From: Buxus sempervirens
Lineage: Eukaryota > Streptophyta > Magnoliopsida > Buxales > Buxaceae
Reading direction: 5' to 3'
DNA length: 64,000 nucleotides
NCBI GenBank assembly: GCA_947561395.2
Contig: OX387188.1
Location: 37,815,942 to 37,879,941, forward strand
The position numbers and the translations under genes were made by a program. The number at the start of each line of letters is the position of its first letter. Position 1 is the first letter of the stretch. The notes under the pieces were generated by a model. That model ran no database searches. It saw only the letters and a list, made by a program, of their open reading frames with translations, and was not told the DNA's origin. Below, piece after piece: positions 23,131 through 33,626 of the stretch.

Positions 23131-25150
23131 ATTAGTCAAAAACTGCAAGTGTGGGCATACGTGGTGGCTGACTCTCGGTGAAGAGGAAGGAAGATGGCTA
23201 TTATCTAAGTTGAAATCTGGGTTGAAAGGGAAGAACTCTCAGGAAGTTATTGTTGTTCTAAGAACTAGAGATCGCAAATTGGTGTTGGAGGTGAAGACAA
23301 ATTGCTGGGCTGTGTATCTGTAGCTTTGTGTAGTGGGAAAGTATAGAACGTGGAGTTCGACGTTTCCACAGGAGCTCAATTCTGAAGAGTGGTCCTATTT
23401 GTTTAAGACTTTATCTGAAGCTTTTCACAAGAATCAGAGGCAGGGGGTTAGAGGCGACCGTTGTAGACAAGCTCTTTCTGGGATTCCTTCACTGGGTGAA
23501 TTGGCCAATAGCAATGCTGTTGCTGGAAACATCCATAACTGGGGATGGTTACCGGTGGTGGGTGTTTGCCCGTCGGAATCTAGGTGGAGTAGAGCAATTG
23601 TATGTTATCAATCATTCTGCAAATGTGGCATGGCTGAAAGTAGAGGAGGAACTATTGCTTGTACTTGGCATCTCTGGGTTGCTATTTGAGCTCTCGGCTG
23701 AAAGCGCAATAATATTTCCCAATTCAGAGGCTGAGTATTGGCAGCTGCTGGAGGCGAAGGAGTTATATATTTGGCGGCAATTTGGCAGCAATGTGTATTT
23801 CCTTCTTCAAATTCCCGCTTCATAACACAGCAATGGTGGGTCCCATTAGCCCAGAAGGTTCTTGGATTAAGGTGGCGGGCATCCCACTTCACCTTCTTGC
23901 CCAAACCACCTTCAATCTAATTAAAGTGTGATGAGTGGTTTATTGGAGTGGGGAGAGGTTAAGAATGAGCAAGCTGAAGCAGGGTATGTGAAGATGCAGG
24001 TAAGGGAGTCTTCTCTCAGGCATATTCCTAGATCAATATGCCTGTGGGATGGATTGAGCTTTTCGAGACCTTCATTTCTGCGGTGCCGGAATCCAGCTGG
24101 AGAAACCTCAGAGAGAGGTGGCGTCTGGATTAGTTGGGGGCAGAAATAGAAACCAGTATTCCCGTACAGCTAGGGAGAATGGCAGAGTAGGATCATGGTC
24201 ATGTCACTCTCAAGGCAGAAATTCAAATTTTGAAGGGGATAGGCTTAGGGGACCCTACCATGAAGGGTAACTAAGGTCTGTGGGGCTTGCTTCAGGCCCT
24301 TCCTTGGTTGGACCTCCAGGCAGTGAAGAGGCATATAGAAGTAACCCATCTTCTGTGTGCCCACAATGTCAAGGTGCTGACTCAAATGGGAGAGCTCAAG
24401 CCCATGGTAGAAGTTTGGAAGATGGGGTGGATCAGGTAGAATCGAGGCATCTTCTGTCTCCTACGCTCATCACTGAAAATCTCCAAGATTTCTCCAGGAT
24501 TTACAGATCGGCAAAGACAAGGAGGAGAGACTCCCATCTTCAAGTACAACAGTATCACAGGGAATATCGATTGAGAGAGGTGGGTATCCTGAAGTTGTTC
24601 GAGCCTCGTCAGAAGGCGAGGACTTTTCTGACTCCAAATTTTCAGCGGAAGCGTCACTAAAGGATGAAGCTGTTAAGGTCCAAGACTTGGACGATTCGGA
24701 GGAGAGTTCATCAGATCATGTGGAAGGTGATATTGATTCTGCTATTGCAATAGAAGGTGAGAGCCTTCAGGAAGCAGAACCCTCAGCAGTCATGCCTCTC
24801 CAATCTATTCCAACAGCGCTAGGTGAAGTTTGTGAACACCTCACGAAGGAGTTATTGCAGTAGTTGGTTTAGGAGGGCCTGAATTTTTAGGTAATCATGT
24901 GCTAGTGGAGACTATGAATGGGGAAGCCCTGGGAGGGCGGAAGAGGCGAACGGAAAATAAGTGGAGCCAATCCCTGAAATCCCAGCACATGGTCAAAGCC
25001 TTTCTCAATTGCCATCTGCATCAGCAATGCCAATAAATTCAAGGGAGCTGTTCGACACTCCAGTCTATGGGCAGCGTCTTTTGGAGAATGTCGTGGATCA
25101 GTTGGGTAGGGGCGAAGTGTCGGATTGGGTGCTGGACAAATTTTAGAGAT
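23130..25150 (+). mobile_element. LINE (L1-like) ORF1 region, broken
   Basis: ORF1 is spread over several frames: FPQELNSEEWSYLFKTLSEA (23350-23430), then RRWWVFARRNLGGVEQLYV (about 23550), then WIKVAGIPLHLLAQ (about 23865, the PxHLW-like motif), then VVDQLGRGEVSDWVLDKF (25090-25146). The order matches the ORF1 of plant L1-like elements. Its tail (SRELNKLVWSI, about 25262) resembles the ORF1 tail of the minus-strand LINE at 17434-17772, so the two belong to related families. Frameshifts and stops rule out function. Confidence 0.75.
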
Positions 25151-25354
25151 GAGTAAATTCTTGGGTATCTTGCGAAGGTTTCGAGGAGGAACTGATGTCG
25201 TTATTTGTAGCGATTGAGAATCAACATCAGAAATTAGTCTCTATCAATAAGAAGAAATCAAGGGAACTGAATAAATTGGTTTGGTCAATTGCAGATAATT
25301 TCAAAGGGTCAGGTCGTGCTAGTAGCCAGCTTTGCTCTAGAAAGGGAGAGAGAA

Positions 25355-28300
25355 GTTCTAACGAAGCTTAATGTCCTATCTTGGGATGTCCATGGGCTGA
25401 ACGCGAAGGATAAAAAATTTCAGTTAGGCTGCTATAAACTTTTGCAGTCCTGCTATTTTGTTGTCACAGGAGTCGAAGCTGGAGAGAGTGTCTAAGGAAA
25501 CAATCAGGCAGCAGTGGTGTTATTCCAAGGTTCAATGGACCTACCTTCCAGCACGTGGGAGTGCTGGAGGTATTATTCTGGCGTGGAAGAGTTCCATTTT
25601 CAAGCTTTGTAAGACATGGATCGTGAGATATTCTATTTCAGTTCTGATTCAAGACTTAATGAGTGCAGAAAAATTCAGATTTCAAGTGTATACGGTCCCA
25701 ACAATGTGACTTCAATTGATAAGTTTATGGGAGGAACTGGCTGAAACCAGAAACAATAATTCAGTACCATGGTGTATAGGAGGAGATTTTAACCAGAAAC
25801 AATTGATAAGTTAATGAGAGGCTGGAGTGCAGACATATCTCTTCTGGTATGCAGAAATTTTCAGATTTTGTAAACCGTTTCGACCTCATCGATGTAAGTA
25901 TACATGGTCAAATAATCAATCAATTCTAGCGATGTCCAAGATTGACATGTTCTTGATTTCGCTTGAATAGGAGAAGTTTTATATCTTAATTATTCAGTGA
26001 GTGGTTTGCCAAGACCGACTTCAGATCATGTTCCACTCATGCTAAAAAATCTGAATGGTATTTCAAAGGCTACCCCTTTTAGGTTTGAAAACATGTGGTT
26101 AGAGGAGGAAGGTTTCATAAAAATGGTGGAGGTATGGTGGAAGGAGTATCAGGTTTCTGGCCCTTCCAGCTTCATTTTTGGCCAGAAAATAAAGAACCTG
26201 AAGTTTAGGATTAAAGAATGGAACAAGCGTGAATTTGGGAGGGCTGAGGATCAAATGACAAAGTTATTGGATCAAATTAAAATATTGGACAGCAAGGAGG
26301 AAAGAAATGAATTACAACATGCTGAGTGGATGGGGACAGAAAATCTTAAGATGAAGTTTAAAAAGAGATCTAAGATGCAAGATATTATTTGGCGTCAGAA
26401 ATCGCATGCTTTATGGCTGAAGGTAGACAACAAAAATACTGCTTTTTTCCACCATATGGCAAATGCCAGATTCCGGGCTAATGCAATCACCAAAGTGGAG
26501 AATGAAGTTGAGGTTGTTGTAGGGGAAGACAATATAAAGGAAAAGATTTCATCCTATACCGAGGAGGGCTCTTTCAGACCCGTGTTGGATGGTATGGAAT
26601 TCAACATGATGTCCGAAGAAGAGAGGGATTCTTTAGAAGGCCTTTTTCTAGAAGAAGAGATCAAGGCAGCTATTACTCAGCTTAATGGATACAAAGCACC
26701 CGGCCCAGATTGCTTCTCCCTAGCATTTTTCAAATCTTTTTGGGATGTTATAAAGGAGTTGTTGGAAGCTTTTCAGGAATTTTATGATGGCTGTTGCTTT
26801 GAGAAGAGTCTAAATGCAACCTTTATTGCATTGATTCCGAAAAAGACTGGAGTATGTGACTTCAAGGATTTTAGACCCATAAGCTTGTTGGGCAGTTTTT
26901 AGGTGTTAGCCTCCAAATTGAGAAGGGTGTTACCATCTTTAATTTTTCCTTCTCAAAGTGCGTTTATGGGAGGTCGGCAATGCTTGATGGAGTATTGATT
27001 GCTAGCTAATGTATCGATTCATGTTTGAGAGACGGGAGGGAGAAGGTTCTATGTAAGTTGGATCTCCAGAAGGCCTATGACCATGTCAACTGGGATTTAT
27101 TAATATATCTACTTCGAAGAATGGGTTTTGGAAAAAGATGTAGATGCTGGATCAGATTTTGTATATCTACCATTCGAATGTTAGTTTTAGTATACAGATC
27201 TTCAGCAAGCTTTTTCCAAGCATCAAGGCATCTTTGTCGAGGGGACCCACTCTCTCCATTCTTGTTCACTATTGTTATGGAATCATTTAGCCGGCTCATT
27301 TATAGAGCTTTGGAGTTTGGCTTATTGGAGTGAGTTCCTATCGAGGAAGGGAGCTTATCCATCTCACACCTTTTTGCGGATAACATTATGTTATTTTGCA
27401 ACCCATCAGTCCAACACCCGGTAGTGCTCCGTAAGATATTGATATGTTTCAAGGCATGTTCCGGTCTCAAGGTTAATCTTAGTAAAAGTATTCTTTTCAG
27501 CATTGGTGAGAAGTGAGAACACGAATGTGGAGAACCTATGTCATGTGATGGGATGCAAAGGCAAGGAATTTTCCCACTATTTATCTGGGGATTCCCCTAG
27601 GATTATCTTATAAGTCAACATTAGTTTGGACCCCCGTTATTGAGAGGATGGAGAAAAAATTAACTACACTACATGGAAGTGCAGCATTTTATCCAAAGGA
27701 AGGAAACTAACGCTTTTAAAAAGCTCTTTGGTGAATCTCCCTACCTATTTTATGTCCCTATTGAAGATTCCAGCTTCCATTGCCCAAAGATTAGAACAAA
27801 TACAAAGGAAGTTCTTATGGGAAGGGCCGGAAGGAGAAGTTAAATATAATTTAGTAGAATGGAAGGAAGTATGCAAGCCTCTAGTCTCATTCAATAAAGC
27901 TCTTCTCCAGAAGTGGATCTGGAGATATGGTTCAGATAATAGAAGTCTATGGAGGGAAGTCATCAGTCACAAGTATGGAAGCAGTTGAGTCAATTGGTTT
28001 CCAATTCCTTCTCAATCTTCTTTTGGAGTAAGTGAGTTTATGGAGACCTACATCGAGGTTAGCTCCTGAAGTAAGGAAGTGCTTCAACTATGTGGTAAGC
28101 CTAGAATTAAATTCTGGGAAGACATATGGTCTGACGCCCAGAGTCTTAAAGATAAATTCCCTGTTATGTTTAGAAGCATCAAAAATTCGTATTCTCATGT
28201 CAGCTAAATTCTCAATCGATCAAACTCCGAAGCTGTATGGAACATAGAGTTTAGAAGAAATCTGTTTGATTGGGAGCTGGAGAAGCTATACGAGATGCCG

Positions 28301-29080
28301 CAATTGGTGTATGGAGCTAACCTGAATCCAAATGAGGATGCTAGAATATGGAGAGAAGACAAGTCAGGTCAGTTTTCAGTCAAGTCGGCTTTCAAAGCTA
28401 TAGTCAGCAAAGGAAAAGACATAGCTGGATCAGATTAGATTGGGACAGTCACATACCTTTGAAGATAGGTTTCTTTCTATGGACAGCAAGTCTAAATAAA
28501 TACTCACAGTGGATCATCTGAAGAGTAGGGGTTGGCATATCCCAAATATATGTGTTATGCGCAAAAGTTCTGAAGAGAGTGTGGATCATCTATTATTGCA
28601 CTGTCCAGCAACCAGTAAAATTTGGAATGGTATGTTCAAGAAGCTAGATCGGCTTGGGTCCAACCTGAAAAATTCATTCAAGCTGTAGTGATATGGGGTT
28701 GGAGGAAAGGGAAAAATAACCTAGCAAAGATTTGGAATATGGTTCCAGCAGAGGTGTGTTGGGTAATTTGGGGGGACAGGAAAAGGAGAATCTTCAGAGA
28801 CAAGGAGATGAGGGTTGAGAGACTGGAAGTGAGGGTGTTACTATATTGGTGGTCTTCTCAGATATCTACATTGGTGAATGTTCAGCTAGAGGATTTCTTG
28901 TCATGTGAATTATTTTCAGAAATGTCGGGATTTTAGTTTTGTTCTCTCAATCCCTGCTTTATCTTTGGGGGGATTTTTTTTGTGGCTTTTGATGGTACAC
29001 GGTTTGTGTACCTTATCTTTTTTAATATTCTAATATAATATAATTTTATTACCTTACCGATAAAAAAAACAAAAAAATAA
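25355..29080 (+). mobile_element. LINE (L1-like) ORF2: endonuclease, reverse transcriptase, zf-RVT, A-rich tail
   Basis: ORF2 starts with LNVLSWDVHGLNAKDKKFQL (25365, endonuclease start). The linker and pre-RT form one long open frame at 25997-26902 (SDHVPLML, FRFENMWLEEEGF, IWRQKSHALWLKVDNKNTAF, GYKAPGPDCFSLAFF, ALIPKK, FKDFRPISLL). Motif A (CKLDLQKAYDHVNWDLL, about 27055) and RGDPLSPFLFTIVMESFSRL (about 27240) follow. The catalytic box reads FADN (about 27375) where FADD is expected. The C-terminal zf-RVT region follows to 28936 (VCWVIWGDRKRRIF). The tail ends ACCTTACCGATAAAAAAAAC near 29070. It is the best-preserved LINE here but still carries several stops and shifts. Confidence 0.9.
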
Positions 29081-29508
29081 TTTACATAGCCCCTAGCTGA
29101 TAACTTCTTTTTTGGGAAGCAAAAAGGAGTTTTAATGAAATAAAGTCAGGCCCTAAGTACATAACAGAAAAATAGCATAGCTGCAGAAAAGCAAACTGCC
29201 AGCTTAAAATCATATGCCTCTCGTAAAATTAACTGTTATATACATAAACACCATTCCATATAATTTGAAGATCATCTTCAGCAACAATATCATCCTTGCG
29301 ATACAAAATTAATGAATGAAAGTTAATCATTCAAAGTATCATGCAGTACAGTCCAAAGCACCAACTATAGACCTTAAGAATCATATAGAAGAAAAAAAAA
29401 AAGGGGCAGCAACAGTGTAGCCTACGAATCTTTGACATTAAATTACTACCAACTAGGTACAATAGAAAATGTAAAAATTCGCTAGAATAAAACCTTTAAA
29501 CTTCAAAC

Positions 29509-30440
29509 TCAGTGCTGATCTCCGTACCCTCCCTGATATTGGCAGATTTTCAATATCCTCACCTTCTCAGTACTAGCATCCTTGTCAATATCCCCATGTC
29601 TGGCAGCTTCAATATCCTCCTCAATGTTTGCATCTTCCTCTTGCAGGTGGCTGCACTTGTAAAGGTTCCTCCACATAATTATACTCAAATGCATCAGCAC
29701 GAACCTGATAAATCTTCACTATAGGCTTCAATGGATCCTTCACTAAAACATATGTTCCCTCATTCTAGTTCAGGCGAAGCACAACAACAGGCTTCACAAT
29801 GCCTCACAAATCTGAAGAAGGCCTAACGGATACCATCTTGCCTATCAAAGAACGGTTTGTTCCCAACATGTTGAATTACAATATCCCAAAAATAGCAGCC
29901 TTATAACTGTGAGACGGGTACCCTTGAAGAAATTGTGATTCTTGAACCTTTCTAGATGCCATTCATTTGTAGGGTTTACACAATCATAAAACCAATTGCA
30001 GTATTAGAGAGCACTACATAAGAGTAGATTAAATTTTGAGAAGGTAGAGAAGGGGTTTTGATCAAGCATAGCCTCGGTCACACTGATCAAGCTCCTCAGC
30101 TTGTGGTTTACATGCCTCAGCTTCTCCATCCTTGAGGAGATCGGAGGAATCATGAAGGGGAAAATCAAAGACAGTACTGGAGGATGGCAAAGTGTCTCGC
30201 CGTAGTTGTAGCTTCGAGTCCAATCGGCGGCTGACCTTCCTGAGCGAGAGAAGGCAATGAAAGGTTCGTGAGGCGGGTGGTTGGAGAGGAGTGGAGGAGA
30301 GTTTCGGGAAGCACCCAACCCTCAGCGACGAAGGGAACTGATCCAATATCAAAAGGCCTTCTGTGGGAGGAGAAATAAAGAGCGAATAGAGAATCGAAGA
30401 AGATGACTTCACACTGCTGTAAACCCTAGAAACCAATAAT
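29509..30440 (-). pseudogene. Broken minus-strand gene remnant, product not recognised
   Basis: On the minus strand, peptides look constrained but lie in changing frames with stops: GTNRSLIGKMVSVRPSSDL then VKPVVVLRL and GTYVLVKDPLKPIVKIYQV (29880-29700). An upstream piece (30436-30062) begins MVSRVYSSVKSSSSILYSLF, serine/arginine-rich and possibly an organelle-targeting leader. I do not recognise the family. The absence of introns between the conserved-looking peptides suggests a processed (retroposed) copy. Its 5' part is duplicated at 30500-31250. Confidence 0.4.
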
Positions 30441-30499
30441 CGGTTCGTCAGTTGTTGTGGCCTCGAAAATTTTGCGATGCTTAAAACTATTCCACGTTT

Positions 30500-31250
30500 T
30501 TCATTTCTAGGGTTTACAAGATCGTAACACCGATCGCAGAACTCAAGAGCGACACGGAGGAGTAGATCCTCGGTTATTGAACCAAGAAAGAAAGATTAGA
30601 GAAGGTCGAAAGGGGATTTGATCAAGCATGGACCATTCCGGCTGAATGTCGACGGATCAGGGCACATTGGCGCCGGAACAGTTTATATAGTGGCGCTCAC
30701 AGAGAGCATGCCCGTGTCGGCTTTGCATTTCCGAAAATCAGCTTCTTCATCCCAGCGATGGGGACGAGTACCCATCAAGGGCGAAATCGAAGTCGGCCCC
30801 GCAGGGGTTGCAAGTCCAGCCGTCAAGAGCAAAGTGAAGGGCTCAAAAGGAGGGTCGATCAGGTGGTTGGGGAGGAGCGAAGGAGCGTTTTCGGAGGAGC
30901 CCTAAAGGCGTTCACGGAGAGCACGCCCCGAATCGGCTTTGCATTTCTGGGCATAAGCTTCTTCCTCCTAGCGATGGGGCAGAGGACCATCAAGGGCGAA
31001 ATCAAAGTCCGCCCGGAGCGGTTGTGAGGCCCAGCTGTCGAGAGCAAAAAGAAGGATCAAAGGAAGCGTCGATCAGGTTGGGGAGGAGCGAAGGAGCGTT
31101 TCCGAACTGAGCCCAAACCTCTACGTTGAAGGGAACGGATTCAATATCAAACTCCATTTGAAGGAGAAGAAACAAGATGATTAGGGCGTCGAGCAAACGA
31201 TAACAGAGTAGAGACTACCGTAAACCCTAGACACCAGTAAGGAGCATTTT
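30500..31250 (-). repeat. Second, diverged copy of the 5' region of the preceding remnant
   Basis: The stretch CTAGGGTTTACAAGATCGTA (30510) followed by GATTTGATCAAGCATGG (30617-30633) parallels TAGGGTTTACACAATCATAA (29970) followed by GTTTTGATCAAGCATAG. The block 31120-31235 parallels 30330-30440 (both contain ACGGATTCAATATCAAA-like or ACTGATCCAATATCAAA-like runs and TAAACCCTAGA). The block is thus a tandem duplication of a leader or promoter region, rich in GC compared with its flanks. Confidence 0.6.
30699..31120. repeat. About 214-bp tandem duplication
   Basis: Two adjacent units share TCGGCTTTGCATTTC, CATCAAGGGCGAAATC and GGGGAGGAGCGAAGGAGCGT, at an offset of about 214 bp (for example 30699 and 30913). 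This inner duplication explains most of the length difference between the two 5' copies. Confidence 0.8.
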
Positions 31251-31259
31251 GTGGCTCTT

Positions 31260-32060
31260 ATAGTGCTGCGTTTGGCGGTGAAGGTTGTAGACGCCTTCTT
31301 TTTAAAACTAGCGGGAAAATGCGAGGGATACGCTGTTTTCAACGGTTAGATTCACCTCTTTTTTTGTTGTACCAGAAAACTTTATCTAAGCTTTTGTAAG
31401 AGCATCAACAGTAGATTTCCTAAATTTTTTTCTTAAATTTCAGGAAATTTGAAAACTTTTTTATTTTAGAAATCCTTAAGTCTATATTAGATTCTCTAAA
31501 AAAAAGAGTGAAAATATTAAAATATTACTTGTATTTTAAATATCATTAATTTTAAACATTTTTTACTATTTTTTTTATAACGATTTGAAATATAATATAA
31601 CGATCTTACATAAAGTTAAAATTGTTTGAGTTTAAGAAAGCTAAATAATCTCTAAATATTTAAAAATAAATATAAAAATATGGAGGCTGCTATAGGTCAT
31701 ATTTTGCTTTATTTTCTTTTTTTTCTTCTTTATTTGAAAGATAGGATGTAAGATAAGGAATCTGCTGCTAATGCTTTACCAGTCTATAAGCACGAGTCTC
31801 AAAAGTGCAAAACTCAATTTAGCTCCACTCACTTGCAATGTTCTCATTTTTTGAAGCCCAACAATTGTACAAGACGCATCAATATTACATGCTAATGTCT
31901 TAATGACATGGGCAAGGGGAAATAAAAGAATTCTGCTATAATAAAAGCAATAAATAGTTAATTATTTGTGAATATAAAAGGCTCTTTGTATTTTCTTGTT
32001 CATATTATTTGATAAAGTTCATAAACAAGAAAACTATTTTTTTTTCCAAATGCATTTATA
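31260..32060. other. AT-rich intergenic region, no gene seen
   Basis: Strongly AT-rich, with T and A runs, and no coherent reading frame. I see nothing specific in it. Confidence 0.5.
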
Positions 32061-32068
32061 TCCGTACT

Positions 32069-32157
32069 CAAGTAACAGGTGCAATCCATCATCGAAGAGA
32101 AGTTCAAACTAATCGTGCGATGAATGGGGTGCTTGAAAAGATTTTTACAACGCTAGA
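32069..32157 (+). pseudogene. Relic of an NLR 5' end (CC domain)
   Basis: These bases align almost without gaps to 33653-33743, the start of the intact-looking NLR gene. Shared runs are AACAGG, CATCATC, AGTTCAAA, ATCGTG, GAATG and CTACAAC-type, and roughly three quarters of positions are identical with one single-base gap. The match covers the CC segment around EQAQTIIKEEFKLIVGVNAE. Only this fragment remains, so it is probably the remnant of a former tandem NLR copy. Confidence 0.7.
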
Positions 32158-32399
32158 TTTAAGGGATACTAGGAAAATGCAAACTCTATGCGCATAACAA
32201 AAGAATTAGAAGCAAAGAAGTGTTATGTGGGTAATTAGTTATGATACTCATATACTTGTATTAACAAACCTAGATGTACATTGAAGATAATTTGAAAAAA
32301 ATTAGAGGGCATTTTCAGTATAGAATGTCAGGCAAAAAATAGGGTATTATAGATGCTAATTGCTTAATCCTTATTTTTTGTCCGTATCATATTTTTAAG

Positions 32400-33260
32400 A
32401 GTTGTAACAGCTGGATTTAAGGGATATGCTGATTGCTTGATCCTTTTGCTTCAAGTGGGAATTATATTTAAATGGGTGAGGGTCAATAATATATACCTCT
32501 ACCTTGAGTGGTGACAAAAGAGGAGCTGAAAGATAGTACCTCCAAATTTTTTTTCACCAATTTCATCACAAGAGACCCCTAAGGTTGCTAAGTCCAACTA
32601 GTTTTGTTGTTTAATCCTCTTTAATTCTTTGATTCGTTTTATTTTACTAGACTTTGATACGACGTTTCATCTGCCGGGGCTTTGTATTTTACGTAGCAAA
32701 ATACATTTAAGGTCGTTAAGGCCATTATAGTATACCTGCGTCCTCAGGGTCCTAGCCTCGTTAGATCTTTATGATATCAGTCTGACTCTAAATTCTTCGT
32801 GGATCACAGGAAGGTGAATTGGAACTGTGGGTTTGCAAAATCGACTTGGCAACTTTAATTCTTTGTTTTAATTGGTAAGGTGCTGAAGATTAGCCATTAC
32901 TTCTGCTCTCTATTACTTTGTCTTTCGTCCACTTTAATAACAAGGATTTTGAAGATCCAAGAACACCTAAGAGAGGAAAGAAAGGTTAGATACCCTAAGA
33001 GCAAAGGGTGTTAATAATTATAGTCACCCGGTCATCCTTTATCTCATTAATGTTTAGTCAAATGTTATAACAGCTAATTCTTTGTCTTTTAAGGTGGTAT
33101 GAGCTAGCTTTAAGGGATAGACTAATTTTTCTTCAAGTGGGCATTAATTTTAAGCAGCTAGGGCCACTTCAATAACCACTTCCTTGTATTTTAGTGGTGT
33201 GGTGCTGGCTTCGAAGGTTACTGCTTCATCCTTTTGCTTCCAAGTGGGGCATCACAATTT
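32400..33260. repeat. Three diverged copies of a short upstream motif before the NLR
   Basis: A block of the type GCTGGATTTAAGGGATATGC...CTTCAAGTGGG appears at about 32410-32465, 33100-33155 and 33205-33250. Shared parts are AAGGGATA or GAAGGTTA, a run like GATCCTTTTGCTTCAAG, and AAGTGGG. This suggests repeated duplication of an NLR-flanking segment. Confidence 0.5.
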
Positions 33261-33626
33261 TTTTTAAAAAAAGAGGCTCAATGCATGCTTCCACATGGTG
33301 GGGAGAAAATGAATCTAATACTTTTAACTTTATAGAAGTAAGCCAATAATCCAACACAAATTTAATCCTTTTTTGCCCCCTTGATTTGTTGTTTCTGAGA
33401 AGATTCTTGGCCATTCCTTTGTTAGCTGTCCACATGTGAATTCAACTTTTGTATTCGCTACTTGGTCGTTCATTAGCTGTGTTCATGGTGATTTAACTTT
33501 ATAAAATGCACCTATGGAAGCTTGACTGAACATATACAGAACCTTCAGCAAACGTGAACCTCCTGGTCTTCTTCCTGTTTTAAACTTTTAATTCATCCCT
33601 TCCCACGCCTTTCATCACCTGCAAGT

